Positions 35,010-43,512 are shown, counted from the stretch's first letter. The stretch is 64,000 nt of DNA from Enorma massiliensis phI (GCF_000311845.1 NZ_HE978574.1:820171-884170); one strand, 5' to 3'. Notes: a model not told the origin generated them from the letters alone. A program made the numbers and translations.

Positions 35010-36005
35010 ATGGGGGAAATCGTGGAATTCTGGTTCGTCGTGTCGCAGATCGTCGCAATCTCGGTGCCCATCGCATTGGGATGGTGCCTGCACAAGCTCG
35101 GCGTGCTCGACGACCAGTTCGATGCCGGCCTTTCCCGTCTTGTGCTCAACGTCGCGCTTCCGTGCTCGATCGTCGCGTCCATCGACGGCAACGCCAACCT
35201 GTCCGGCGCCGGAACGTTGGTCGGTTTGATGGCGGCGACCGCGGTCGTCTACATCGTGGGGCTTGCCGTCGCGTTCGCGCTCACCGCCTTCACGCGCGCG
35301 CCGCGCGGCGAGGCGCCCTCATACCGGTTTGCCATCGCTTTTGGAAACTGCGGATTCGTTGGGCTGCCGGTCATTTCGGCGATTCTTGGGAACGAGGCCC
35401 TGCTCTACGTTGCCATCTCGCTCATCCCGGCGAATATTGCCATGTTCGGCATCGGCCCAGCGCTCTTTTCCCAGGGTGCAGACGAGGGGAGCAGCGGTGC
35501 CGGTTCGCTAGCGGCTCGTAGTGCCCCCTCGCCGGCGCGTCGGCTGCGCACCATGCTCGCCTCCTTGAAGACCCCGACGTTTTTCGCCAGCCTGCTCGTG
35601 CTCGTGCTGGCGCTTCTCGGCATCACGGACCTCGGCGTCGCGGGCGATTCGATCGGCATCATCGGGCAGGCCGCCACGCCGCTCGCGCTGCTCGTGACCG
35701 GCTCCTCTATCGCGCGGTACCGTCCGCTCGAGATGGTCGGCAACCCGCGCGCCTATATTGCCGCTGCGGGAAGGCTGCTAATCGTTCCCGCCCTAAGCTT
35801 CGCGGCGCTCCTGCTCTTTCCGCTCGAGCCGTTTCTGCGGGCCGTGATCGTGCTGGACAACGCTATGCCCGTTGCCACGGCGGGCGTCTTGTTCTGCCTG
35901 CAGGCGGGCGGAGACGCCAAGCCCATGGCCCAGGCGACCTTTCTGAGTGTGGTCGGCTCCGTCCTGACGATTCCCGCCGTGACGATGCTCGTCGGAGCCT
36001 CGTGA
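35010..36005 (+). CDS. AEC family auxin-efflux-carrier-type permease
   Basis: A 331-residue inner-membrane transporter of the AEC family (PF03547), which exports or takes up organic acids such as malate. About ten hydrophobic segments are visible, the first being FVVSQIVAISVPIALGWCLH. The conserved FAIAFGNCGFVGLPVISAIL lies near residue 110, with a polar cytosolic loop (~155-185) and LDNAMPVATAGVLFCLQAGG near the end. ATG 35010 (MGEIVEFWF) matches the family start; the frame is open 300 bases upstream through the tandem repeats. The substrate cannot be inferred. Confidence 0.88.
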   Translation: MGEIVEFWFVVSQIVAISVPIALGWCLHKLGVLDDQFDAGLSRLVLNVALPCSIVASIDGNANLSGAGTLVGLMAATAVVYIVGLAVAFALTAFTRAPRGEAPSYRFAIAFGNCGFVGLPVISAILGNEALLYVAISLIPANIAMFGIGPALFSQGADEGSSGAGSLAARSAPSPARRLRTMLASLKTPTFFASLLVLVLALLGITDLGVAGDSIGIIGQAATPLALLVTGSSIARYRPLEMVGNPRAYIAAAGRLLIVPALSFAALLLFPLEPFLRAVIVLDNAMPVATAGVLFCLQAGGDAKPMAQATFLSVVGSVLTIPAVTMLVGAS

Positions 36006-36112
36006 CGCCTTCGGTATAGCAATCGGCCGAACTGGGCTCCGGCGCGGCAGTGCTTCGTTTCGCCGCGGGCTCTGATGCGACGTGTCCCGTCCGGCTGTGC
36101 CGCGGTGCGCCC

Positions 36113-36143
36113 GCGGGCTGCGAGCGGTGCGCCCGCAGCCCGC
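36113..36143 (+). terminator. probable bidirectional terminator between the permease and gldA
   Basis: GCGGGCTGCG (36113-36122) pairs perfectly with 36134-36143 around an 11-base loop, followed by GTTTCTCGG. It is inside a short tandem repeat of GCGGTGCGCCCGC. The U-tract is poor. Confidence 0.45.
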
Positions 36144-36181
36144 GTTTCTCGGCAGCTTGTCGCTCTGCTTCTTCCGCTCTG

Positions 36182-37284
36182 CTAGCAGAGGTCGAGGTGG
36201 TAGTAGTGCCCGAGCGCGTCGGCGGCGAGGATGGCGTCGCAGACCATCTGCGGCGTCACCGCAAAGGGCATGTTGCCCATGGTGTCCGTGGGCGCGCAGG
36301 CGCTTTCCGCCACCGCCATGATCCGCTCGCGCGAGATGTCCTCGACGCCTAGGTCTTCGAGCGTGGTGGGAAGTCCTACCTCCATGCAGAAGCCGAGAAC
36401 CTCCTCGAGCTTCTCGGTCGGGGCGTTCTCGAGCACGAGCTGCACGATCGTGCCGAACGCGACCTTTTCCCCGTGATAGCGGGCATGGGTTTCGGGCAGC
36501 TGCGTCATGCCGTTGTGGATGGCGTGCGCCGCTGCGAGGCCGCAGCTCTCGAAGCCGATGCCCGAGAGCAGCGTGTTCGCCTCGATAACGCGCTCGACGG
36601 CGGGGTGGTGCAGCCTGCTTCGAGTGCGACCTTGGCCTTCACGCCGTCTGCCATGAGCGTGTCGAAGCAGAGCTTGGCCAGAGCGAGCGCGGCGCTCGTC
36701 GCCTTGCCACCGGCACAGGTATCGGCCTCGCTCTCAACGCAGGCGCGCGCCTCGAAGTACGTGGCGAGCGCGTCGCCCATGCCGGAGACCGTGAGACGGA
36801 CCGGTGAGGCTGCGATCACCGTCGTATCCATGAGCACGATATCGGGGTTGGCAGGCAGGAAGAGGTAGCGATCGAAAACGCCGTCTTCCGTGTAGATGAC
36901 CGAGAGCGCGCTGCACGGCGCATCGGAGGAGGCGATGGTGGGGCAGACCACCACCGGGACGCCGAGCTTGTACGCTACGGCCTTGGCGGTGTCGAGCACC
37001 TTGCCGCCGCCCACGCCCACGATGACATCGGCTCCGGCGGCCTTGGCGGCCTGCGCGATGCGGTCGATCTCGGTGTCCGAGCACTCTCCGCCGAACGATT
37101 CGAAGGTGATTGTGGCGCTCGAGTGCTCAAAGCCGCCCTCGATCTTCGCGCCGACGCGCTCGATGCCCGTGCTCGTGGCGATCGCGAGCGCAGCCTGGCC
37201 CAGTGGTTCGATGTGGCTCGCGAGCTCGGCAAGAGCGTCGGGACCTTGGATATACTTGCTTGGGCTGTTGAAGATGCGTGCCAT
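36182..37284 (-). pseudogene. gldA: glycerol dehydrogenase with a single-base frameshift
   Basis: The N-terminal part (MARIFNSPSKYIQGPDALAE, start 37284) includes the NAD-binding GVGGGKVLDTAKAVA and PTIASSDAPCSALSVIY, and runs to ALEAGCTTP. There the frame is lost; the C-terminal part, EANTLLSGIGFESCGLAAAH, then HNGMTQLPETHARYHGEKVA (two metal-binding His regions), continues in another frame to a stop at 36182. Restoring one G near 36600 (CCGCCG to CCGGCCG on the coding strand) gives 367 residues, the normal GldA length. All other motifs are intact, so the lesion is recent or a sequencing error. It would oxidise glycerol to dihydroxyacetone. Confidence 0.9.
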
Positions 37285-37583
37285 GGAAATCCTCTCTCGC
37301 AATGCGCGCCCCATGCGCGCTGTCCAGCTTGTACCCGCGCGCTCCCGCTGCCACACATCGACGTTGTCTGCGCATCCGTCAAACACAACATCTTGGTCAA
37401 GAGGTGCCAGCTGCCGTTCGCCGAATCGTGGTGCCGCAACTTGTGGAGCGGCATCCACGAATGGTTGACGGGGCGCGCGAGCGCAACCGCAGGTGGGGGA
37501 GTTGGGCGAATTTGTGACCCCCGTTCCTGTGTTCGCCGTGGGTAATGCGCCTGAAAATAGGCCATTTATGCTGACCTGCATAA

Positions 37584-37599
37584 ACACAATATGTAGTAT
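37584..37599. promoter_or_regulatory. NrdR box 1
   Basis: ACACAATATGTAGTAT matches the NrdR consensus ACACWATATATWGTGT closely. It lies 80 bases before the nrdD start and 15 bases before the second box. Confidence 0.82.
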
Positions 37600-37614
37600 G
37601 CCATCTACAAAACT

Positions 37615-37630
37615 CCACACGATGTAGTGA
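37615..37630. promoter_or_regulatory. NrdR box 2
   Basis: CCACACGATGTAGTGA is a weaker NrdR box. Its start is 31 bases (three helical turns) from that of box 1, the phase typical of paired NrdR sites, which supports repression of nrdD when dATP is high. Confidence 0.75.
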
Positions 37631-37678
37631 GAAAACCTGACGTAAGATAGGTAGCGCTCATTACCAGAAAGGTTTCTC

Positions 37679-39901
37679 ATGAAGATCATCAAGCGCAGCG
37701 GCGTCGAAGTCGCTTTCGATATCACCAAGATCGAGAACGCCATCCGTGCAGCCAACAAGGACGTGCAGGAATCCGACCGCCTCACCGAGCGCCAGGTCGT
37801 CTATGCGTCGCAGAACGTGGCGGAGGCGTGCGAGAACGCCGGGCACACGGTCGCCGTCGAAGAGATCCAGGATATGGTCGAAGACGAGCTTATGAAGCTC
37901 GATAAGTTCGAGGTCGCCCGCAAGTACATCATCTACCGCTACGTGCAGGGTTTGAAGCGCACCAAGAACACCACCGACGACAAGATCCTCTCGCTTATCG
38001 AATGCAACAACGAAGAGGTCAAGCAGGAAAACTCCAACAAGAACCCCACGGTGAACTCCGTGCAGCGCGATTACATGGCGGGCGAGGTGTCCAAGGACCT
38101 CACCCAGCGCGTGCTGCTGCCGCAGGACGTGGTGCGGGCGCACAACGAGGGCCTCATCCACTTCCATGATTCGGACTATTTCGCCCAGCACATGCACAAC
38201 TGCGATCTCGTGAACCTCGAGGACATGCTGCAGAACGGCACCGTCATCTCCGGCACGCTCATCGAGCGCCCGCATAGCTTCTCGACGGCCTGCAACATCG
38301 CCACGCAGATCATCGCGCAGGTGGCGAGCTGCCAGTACGGTGGCCAGTCCATCTCGCTCACGCACCTCGCGCCGTTCGTCGAGGTGAGCCGTCAGAAGAT
38401 TCGCCGTCAGGTGGAGGCGGAGCTCGCGGAGCTCGGCGTCGATGCCAGCGAGGACAAGGTCTCGCAGGTGGTCGAAGAGCGCCTGCGCGACGAGATCCGC
38501 CGCGGCGTGCAGACCATCCAGTATCAGGTCGTGACCCTCATGACCACGAACGGCCAGGCGCCCTTCGTGACCGTGTTCATGTATCTCGGCGAAGCCCGCA
38601 ACGAGGCCGAGAAGCACGACCTCGCCATGATCATCGAGGAGACGCTCCGCCAGCGCTATGAGGGCGTGAAGAACGAGCAGGGCGTGTGGATCACTCCGGC
38701 GTTCCCCAAGCTCATCTACGTGCTCGACGAGGACAACGTCTACGAGGGGAGCCCCTACTTCTACCTCACGCAGCTTGCTGCCAAGTGCACGGCCAAGCGC
38801 ATGGTGCCCGATTACATCTCCGCCAAGAAGATGCGCGAACTCAAATTGTCGAAGGGTGAGCAGCCGGGCGAGGGCGACGTCTACACCTGCATGGGTTGCC
38901 GCAGCTTCCTCACGCCGGATCGCTCGGGCAACGGCTACGATAACGTTGCCCGTGCCAAGAACTACGAGCCGGGAAAACCCAAGTACTACGGTCGCTTCAA
39001 CCAGGGTGTCGTGACCATCAACCTCCCGGACGTGGCGCTTTCCTCCGGCGGCGATGCCGAGAAGTTCTGGGAGATTTTCGATGAGCGCCTGGAGCTCTGC
39101 CATAAGGCCCTGCGCTGCCGTCACGAGCGCCTGAAGGGCACGCTCTCCGACGCCGCGCCGATTCTGTGGCAGTACGGCGCCCTCGCGCGCCTCGATAAAG
39201 GCGAGACCATCGACAAGCTGCTCTATGGCGGCTACTCTACGATCTCGCTTGGCTATGCGGGCCTTTACGAGTGCGTGAAGTACATGACTGGCGCGAGCCA
39301 TACCGATGAGCGCGGCAAGGGCTTTGCGCTCTCGGTCATGCAGCATATGAACGACAAGTGCGCTGAATGGAAGGCTGCGGAGGACATCGACTATTCCATT
39401 TACGGCACGCCTCTCGAGAGCACCACGTACAAGTTCGCAAAGTGCCTGCAGCGCCGCTTCGGCATCATCCCCGGCGTGACGGATAAGGGCTATATCACCA
39501 ACAGCTATCACGTGCACGTGAGCGAGGAGATCGACGCTTTCGATAAGCTCCAGTTCGAGAGCGAGTTCCAGGCGCTCAGCCCTGGTGGCGCCATCTCCTA
39601 CGTCGAGGTTCCCAACATGCAGGACAACCTCAAGGCCGTCATCCGCGTGATGCAGTACATCTACGAGAACATCATGTACGCGGAGCTCAACACCAAAAGC
39701 GATTACTGCCAGGTGTGCGGCTACGACGGCGAGATTCGTATCGTCGAGGACGATGGCAAGCTCGTTTGGGAGTGCCCGAACTGCCATAACCGCGATCAGG
39801 AGAAGATGAACGTGGCGCGGCGCACCTGCGGCTACATCGGAACGCAGTTCTGGAACCAGGGGCGCACCGAAGAGATTCGCGACCGCGTGCTGCATCTGTA
39901 A
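37679..39901 (+). CDS. nrdD: anaerobic ribonucleoside-triphosphate reductase
   Basis: A 740-residue class III reductase that makes dNTPs from NTPs without oxygen using a glycyl radical. Residues 1-95 are an ATP-cone (MKIIKRSGVEVAFDITKIEN), the allosteric dATP sensor. The catalytic barrel follows, with FHDSDYFAQHMHNCDLVNLE, GQSISLTHLAPFV and TCMGCRSFLTPDRSGNGYDN. A zinc site CQVCGYDG / CPNCHNR is near 680-705 and the glycyl-radical loop RRTCGYIGTQFWNQGR near 712-727. The ATG follows AAAGG. It works with nrdG downstream and is controlled by the NrdR boxes. Confidence 0.97.
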   Translation: MKIIKRSGVEVAFDITKIENAIRAANKDVQESDRLTERQVVYASQNVAEACENAGHTVAVEEIQDMVEDELMKLDKFEVARKYIIYRYVQGLKRTKNTTDDKILSLIECNNEEVKQENSNKNPTVNSVQRDYMAGEVSKDLTQRVLLPQDVVRAHNEGLIHFHDSDYFAQHMHNCDLVNLEDMLQNGTVISGTLIERPHSFSTACNIATQIIAQVASCQYGGQSISLTHLAPFVEVSRQKIRRQVEAELAELGVDASEDKVSQVVEERLRDEIRRGVQTIQYQVVTLMTTNGQAPFVTVFMYLGEARNEAEKHDLAMIIEETLRQRYEGVKNEQGVWITPAFPKLIYVLDEDNVYEGSPYFYLTQLAAKCTAKRMVPDYISAKKMRELKLSKGEQPGEGDVYTCMGCRSFLTPDRSGNGYDNVARAKNYEPGKPKYYGRFNQGVVTINLPDVALSSGGDAEKFWEIFDERLELCHKALRCRHERLKGTLSDAAPILWQYGALARLDKGETIDKLLYGGYSTISLGYAGLYECVKYMTGASHTDERGKGFALSVMQHMNDKCAEWKAAEDIDYSIYGTPLESTTYKFAKCLQRRFGIIPGVTDKGYITNSYHVHVSEEIDAFDKLQFESEFQALSPGGAISYVEVPNMQDNLKAVIRVMQYIYENIMYAELNTKSDYCQVCGYDGEIRIVEDDGKLVWECPNCHNRDQEKMNVARRTCGYIGTQFWNQGRTEEIRDRVLHL

Positions 39902-39910
39902 AGGGTACGG

Positions 39911-40016
39911 GGCGGGCTTGCCGGCATATCGTCCCGTGCTCAGACATTCTCGGAGCATCGGCAGAGCCGATGCTCCTGCGAAACTGCGCGCGGGACGATA
40001 AGCCGGCAAGCCCGCC
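39911..40016 (+). repeat. nested inverted-repeat element, copy B (after nrdD)
   Basis: Outer arms 39911-39935 and 39992-40016 pair over 25 bp with one mismatch. Inner arms 39952-39962 and 39966-39976 pair over 11 bp around AGA. The internal loop sides are GTGCTCAGACATTCTC and TGCGAAACTGCGCGC, the same as in copies A and C. It starts nine bases after the nrdD stop, as copy A does after thiC. Confidence 0.87.
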
Positions 40017-40272
40017 ACAACGTTGACGGCGCAGCAGCGTGGCGAATCTCCTCGGCCCGCCGGATGGTCCAGCGTCTGCTCAACAGGGAAAGATGCTGAA
40101 CTGGCGACGTGGGTTAGTAGGGGGTATTGGCTGTAAGCGTATAGCCAGGGCTTGCGGCGGTACGATACCGCAGCAAGAAGAGGCTGCAACGAGAAAGCGT
40201 TGCGGCGGAGCGACGAGCTGCGAGAGCGATTCCGCCGCGCTCGCTACAGCCGCGAGGCCAGGTCAGCGCGCT
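40017..40272. other. string of short hairpins between nrdD and nrdG
   Basis: Within 40128-40245 are consecutive dyads: TGGCTGT/ATAGCCA, CTTGCGGCGGTA/TACCGCAGCAAG, GCTGCAACG/GCGTTGCGGC and GCGGCGGA/TCCGCCGC. The stretch is flanked by copies B and C of the nested element. An open frame crosses it in phase with nrdG, but its composition is not protein-like. It could be a structured leader or non-coding RNA. Confidence 0.4.
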
Positions 40273-40371
40273 GGGGCGCGGGCATATCATCCCGCGCGCA
40301 GTTACGCAGAAAGCCTGGCGGGAGCCAGGCTTTCGAGTATGTTTGAGCACGGGATGATATGCCCGCGCCCC
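40273..40371 (-). repeat. nested inverted-repeat element, copy C (before nrdG)
   Basis: Outer arms 40273-40293 and 40351-40371 pair perfectly over 21 bp. Inner arms 40309-40319 and 40324-40334 pair over 11 bp. Read on the minus strand the loop sides are GTGCTCAAACATACTC and TGCGTAACTGCGCGC. Its orientation is opposite to copy B. It ends 15 bases before the nrdG start. Confidence 0.87.
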
Positions 40372-40386
40372 GACGGAGGGGGAGCG

Positions 40387-40986
40387 ATGAACTACGCCGA
40401 GATTAAATACTTCGATATCGCCAACGGCGAGGGTGTGCGAACGTCGCTCTTCGTGAGCGGGTGCCGTCGCGGGTGCCCTGGGTGCTTCAATTCCGGCGCT
40501 TGGAGCTTCCTTGCCGGCAAGCCTTTCACGCGGGAGGTCGAAGACGAGATCATCGAGAGCTTGGATCATCCGTTCTGCGAGGGCTTGACCATTCTCGGCG
40601 GAGAGCCCATGGAGCCGGAGAACCAGGAGGGGCTCGTCGGCTTCGTCGAGCGCGTGCGCAAGCGCTTTCCGCGCGAGGTGCGACCGGATGGCTCGCCAGA
40701 AAAGACCATCTGGTGTTTCACGGGCGATACGCTCGACGAGCTCATGCCAGACGGCAAGCATCATACGGCGGTGACGGAGCGCCTGCTCGGCTGCATCGAT
40801 ATTCTTGTTGATGGGCCGTTTGTGCAGGATCTCTATGACATCTCGCTTCGTTTCCGCGGATCTTCCAACCAGCGCCTCATCGACCTCAATGCCACGCGCG
40901 CCGCGGCGGCAGAGCGCGGCTGCTCCCTCGCCGAAGCTGTCGAGCTCTGGCAGGATGAGCAGGTATACGCGACGCACAGCATGTAG
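40387..40986 (+). CDS. nrdG: anaerobic ribonucleotide reductase activating protein
   Basis: A 199-residue radical-SAM activase that installs the glycyl radical on NrdD. The 4Fe-4S site is CRRGCPGC (Cys 26, 30, 33), preceded by DIANGEGVRTSLFVSG. LTILGGEPMEPENQEGL and WCFTGDTLDELM follow, and GCIDILVDGPFVQDL is typical of NrdG. The start at 40387 follows GGAGGGGGAGC; the frame is open 350 bases upstream through repeats and is not taken as coding. It is separated from nrdD by 485 bp of structured sequence. Confidence 0.95.
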   Translation: MNYAEIKYFDIANGEGVRTSLFVSGCRRGCPGCFNSGAWSFLAGKPFTREVEDEIIESLDHPFCEGLTILGGEPMEPENQEGLVGFVERVRKRFPREVRPDGSPEKTIWCFTGDTLDELMPDGKHHTAVTERLLGCIDILVDGPFVQDLYDISLRFRGSSNQRLIDLNATRAAAAERGCSLAEAVELWQDEQVYATHSM

Positions 40987-41145
40987 GGAGCCTGCCAACG
41001 CGCTCGCGGTGCCGTCTGGATGCAGCGCTCCAACTATCGAATGCCCGAACATCGTTGCAGCTTTCCGTCCTTGCATCCTAAAGCGGGCCTCTTCACGCTT
41101 GCGTGTTCTCCCGCTAGCATGGAGCTGGCGACGAACGGAGGACGT

Positions 41146-41682
41146 ATGGATGAGGCAATCCCCCATAAGATAGGACTTCACGAGATGACCCGCGTGCGGG
41201 CGGTGTGGGAACACCCGGTGTTTCAGCGGGAGCTTGCCCGGTTGGAAGAGCTCGAGCGCGACCGGCCATTCTGTCGCCACGGCATACAGCATCTGCTGGA
41301 TACGGCCCGCATCATGCGGATTCTGAATCTGGAACAGGGGCTGGGATTCTCTCGCGAGGTCGTGTATGCGACGGCCCTGCTGCACGACGTGGGCAAAGCC
41401 GGGCAGTATGCGGACGGCGAGCCCCATGAGGTGGCAGGCGAGCGTCTGGCACGCGAGATCTTGGAGAGCGCGCCGCCTGACACGCGCTTTGCCCCCGATG
41501 ACGTCGACCAGATGTGTCTCGCCATTCGCGGGCATCGGCGCCTTCGCCCGGATGCAAGCCAGCTGGAGCGCCTGCTGTTCCAAGCGGACAAGGCCTCACG
41601 CGCCTGTTTCGCCTGCCCCGCCGAGGTTCGCGCTGCCTGCACCTGGCCTGATTCCAAGAAGAACCTCGCGCCACTCATCTGA
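41146..41682 (+). CDS. HD domain protein
   Basis: A 178-residue HD-superfamily metal-dependent phosphohydrolase. The motif order is FCRHGIQHLLDTARIM, YATALLHDVGKAGQYADGEP (HD pair), HEVAGERLAREIL, and CLAIRGHRRLRPDA. A C-terminal Cys-containing segment ends the protein (QADKASRACFACPAEVRAAC). The start follows CGGAGGACGT. Similar HD proteins lie in folate clusters near folE/folP/folB, and folB is the next gene here, so a role with pterin or nucleotide phosphates is possible but unproven. Confidence 0.85.
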   Translation: MDEAIPHKIGLHEMTRVRAVWEHPVFQRELARLEELERDRPFCRHGIQHLLDTARIMRILNLEQGLGFSREVVYATALLHDVGKAGQYADGEPHEVAGERLAREILESAPPDTRFAPDDVDQMCLAIRGHRRLRPDASQLERLLFQADKASRACFACPAEVRAACTWPDSKKNLAPLI

Positions 41683-41690
41683 ATACCTGC

Positions 41691-41756
41691 GTGAATCGTA
41701 GACACCGGGTGATTCTGCTTCATGTGAATCACAGACACCGGGTGATTTCGTTTCAA
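41691..41756. repeat. two tandem 33-bp units (GAATC..ACCGGGTGATTC)
   Basis: Units 41691-41723 and 41724-41756 start GTGAATC, share AGACACCGGGTGATT and can each form a small hairpin (GAATC/GATTC). A related pair occurs at 17979-18047. It lies directly after the HD gene. Confidence 0.82.
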
Positions 41757-41838
41757 CTATGTTCCCGCGGGCCAGTTCATTCCGCTCGGTATTGGGTATA
41801 GAGAAGCGTGGAAGAACACGACGAAGGAAGCGATTACT

Positions 41839-42327
41839 ATGACGCAGAAGCATCTTCCGGAAGATACCTCGCGCGGCGAGGAGACCACGCTTGCCCAGCG
41901 TAGCGGAGCAGGGTTGCCTGCCACGCGGCGTGCGCTCGCAAAGCTCGAGCCAGGCCAGCTTGAGCATGCGGACAAGATCATCATCTCCGGGTTGGAGGTG
42001 TTTGCAAATCACGGCGTCTATCCCGAGGAGACGGCGCTCGGCCAGAAATTCATCGTGTCGGCGACGCTTTTTGCCAGCCTGCGCAGGGCGGGGGAGACCG
42101 ACGACCTAGGTGAATCGATTCACTACGGCGAGGTGTGCCATGAGATCGACGCCTATCTGCGCAGCCACACGTTCAAGCTTATCGAAGCGGCGGCGGAGCA
42201 TCTTGCGGACGAGCTGTTGCACAAGCATCCGGAGCTTCTTGCAGTGCGACTTACCATCGAGAAGCCGTGGGCGCCCATTGGTCTGCCGCTGAAGAGCGTC
42301 GGCGTCGAAATCGAGCGCACGCGCTAA
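41839..42327 (+). CDS. folB: dihydroneopterin aldolase
   Basis: A 162-residue enzyme converting dihydroneopterin to hydroxymethyl-dihydropterin in folate synthesis. The catalytic domain starts at about residue 44: DKIIISGLEVFANHGVYPEE with GQKFIVSATL, YGEVCHEI, FKLIEAAAEHLADELL, and the conserved lysine in LTIEKPWAPIGLPL. The first ~43 residues (MTQKHLPEDTSRGEETTLAQ...) are an unusual extension; ATG 41839 has AAGGAAG upstream, and no internal ATG lies close to the domain. Homologues are usually ~120 residues. No other folate gene is in the window. Confidence 0.9.
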   Translation: MTQKHLPEDTSRGEETTLAQRSGAGLPATRRALAKLEPGQLEHADKIIISGLEVFANHGVYPEETALGQKFIVSATLFASLRRAGETDDLGESIHYGEVCHEIDAYLRSHTFKLIEAAAEHLADELLHKHPELLAVRLTIEKPWAPIGLPLKSVGVEIERTR

Positions 42328-42765
42328 GGGCATCGCAGCCCGAGCGGCTTTGGCGCTTTGGCGGCGCTGTTGCCCGCTCGTACGCGCTCTGAGGGCGGCT
42401 GCGGCGTTGCGATTGATGGTGAGAAGGCCCCATTCGATACGGGATGGGGTCATTTTTATGCATGGAATATCATGCAAATCCGGCCCTACTCGGAGCGTTC
42501 AGAAAACCTTCCGACTCGAGCCTCGAACGCTGCAACACATCTAGCTGCGGATACTCAATATTCTCGCAGGTAGATGAGTTGCATTGATAATGAAATACGC
42601 ACCTCGAGTCGGTAGGTTTTTGGAGATGCGGCGAGTAGCCAGTAATCCCTATGCAAAAGCCATGGCGCGCCAGGTTTCAACTGCTGGGAACGGCCGTCCC
42701 TTTGCCGCGCGGTCGTCTCGTTGCGGGTGCAGGTGTCTCGCCGCAGGCGCGTGCTTCCTCGCAGC
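42328..42765. repeat. two-tier hairpin element between convergent genes
   Basis: Outer arms 42503-42520 and 42603-42620 (AAAACCTTCCGACTCGAG) pair at 17 of 18 positions. Inner arms 42530-42549 and 42565-42583 (TGCAACACATCTAGCTGCG) pair at 17 of 19. An asymmetric internal loop lies between the tiers and a 15-base apical loop closes it. The rest of this 438-bp convergent gap shows no gene or terminator. Confidence 0.75.
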
Positions 42766-43512
42766 CTATGCCTGCGGACGCGCTGCGGCTCGCGCGGGCT
42801 TTTTGAGCAGGGAAGCGATTGCGCGATTCTCGGGGCAGTAGATGTCGAGCAGCGTATGAAAGCGCTGGTTGTGGCTCGGTTCCATGAGGTGGCAGAGCTC
42901 GTGGGCAACAACGAATTCCAAGCATGAGAGCGGATACGCCGCAAGGCGCGCATTGATGCGGATGGCCCTGGTGCGCGGCGTGCAAGAGCCCCAGCGCGTC
43001 TTCATGGCGCGCACCTGCCATCGGCTGGCGTGAACACCCATCTGGTGCTCCAGATGCTCTGCGACGGCGGGTAGCGCCCGTTTCACTTCCTGTCGGTAGA
43101 GCTCTGCAACGAGGTCCTCTGCTTCGGCGGCGGCGCTTTCCGGCGACAGGGCGGATCCGAATACCTTTTCGGACGAGACGAGCTCTCCCCACAGGGGGAT
43201 GGTGCTCGGTGCATGCGCGGCGTCGCGTTCCAATTCTGCTTGTTCGCGATGGCGCAGCACATGCTGGGCGATCCACGAGGCTCGCCGGTCGAGGAACGCC
43301 TGCGCCCGCGCCGCGCTCGTGTGGAGTGGAATGCTTGCGACAACGCTTCCATCACCTCGGACGCGTAGGTTGAGATTTTTCACGCGCTTCCGGGCCACCG
43401 TGACCGCGATGGCGCCGGCAGGCGTGTCAACGTTCAGGATGAAGTTTGCGGCGCCAGCCGTCTTCGGGCTTGCAACGTTGCTGCCGGGTGTCTTGCGTGC
43501 GTGCGCGGTCAA
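42766..43512 (-). CDS. YgjP-like metallopeptidase domain protein
   Basis: A 248-residue DUF45/YgjP-type zinc peptidase. The C-terminal half has the signature RAMKTRWGSCTPRTRAIRIN followed by EFVVAHELCHLMEPSHNQRF, with the HELCH zinc site (about residues 206-210) and the downstream third ligand His. The N-terminal half forms the beta-rich domain (RKRVKNLNLRVRGDGSVVAS). The substrate is unknown; it is thought to be cytosolic. The start at 43512 follows AAAGGAGGCACC on the minus strand. Confidence 0.9.
   Translation of the reverse strand: MTAHARKTPGSNVASPKTAGAANFILNVDTPAGAIAVTVARKRVKNLNLRVRGDGSVVASIPLHTSAARAQAFLDRRASWIAQHVLRHREQAELERDAAHAPSTIPLWGELVSSEKVFGSALSPESAAAEAEDLVAELYRQEVKRALPAVAEHLEHQMGVHASRWQVRAMKTRWGSCTPRTRAIRINARLAAYPLSCLEFVVAHELCHLMEPSHNQRFHTLLDIYCPENRAIASLLKKPARAAARPQA

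Larger units (their letters stand above)
37285..37678. other. divergent region between gldA and nrdD
   Basis: It holds a nested dyad at about 37358-37484 (ATCGTGGTGCCGC facing GCGGCATCCACGAAT, inside an outer CCGTCAAAC / GTTGACGG pair) and the two NrdR boxes. The dyad is less regular than other elements in the window. No gene is supported. Confidence 0.55.

Noticed and set aside
37661..40189. 842-codon minus-strand frame antisense to nrdD
   Set aside because: nrdD is complete on the plus strand with all motifs; the antisense product has no recognisable domain or ribosome binding site.
40039..40386. N-terminal extension of NrdG in the open frame upstream
   Set aside because: The frame runs through the nested repeat and hairpins, has no conserved sequence, and NrdG homologues begin at the 40387 start.
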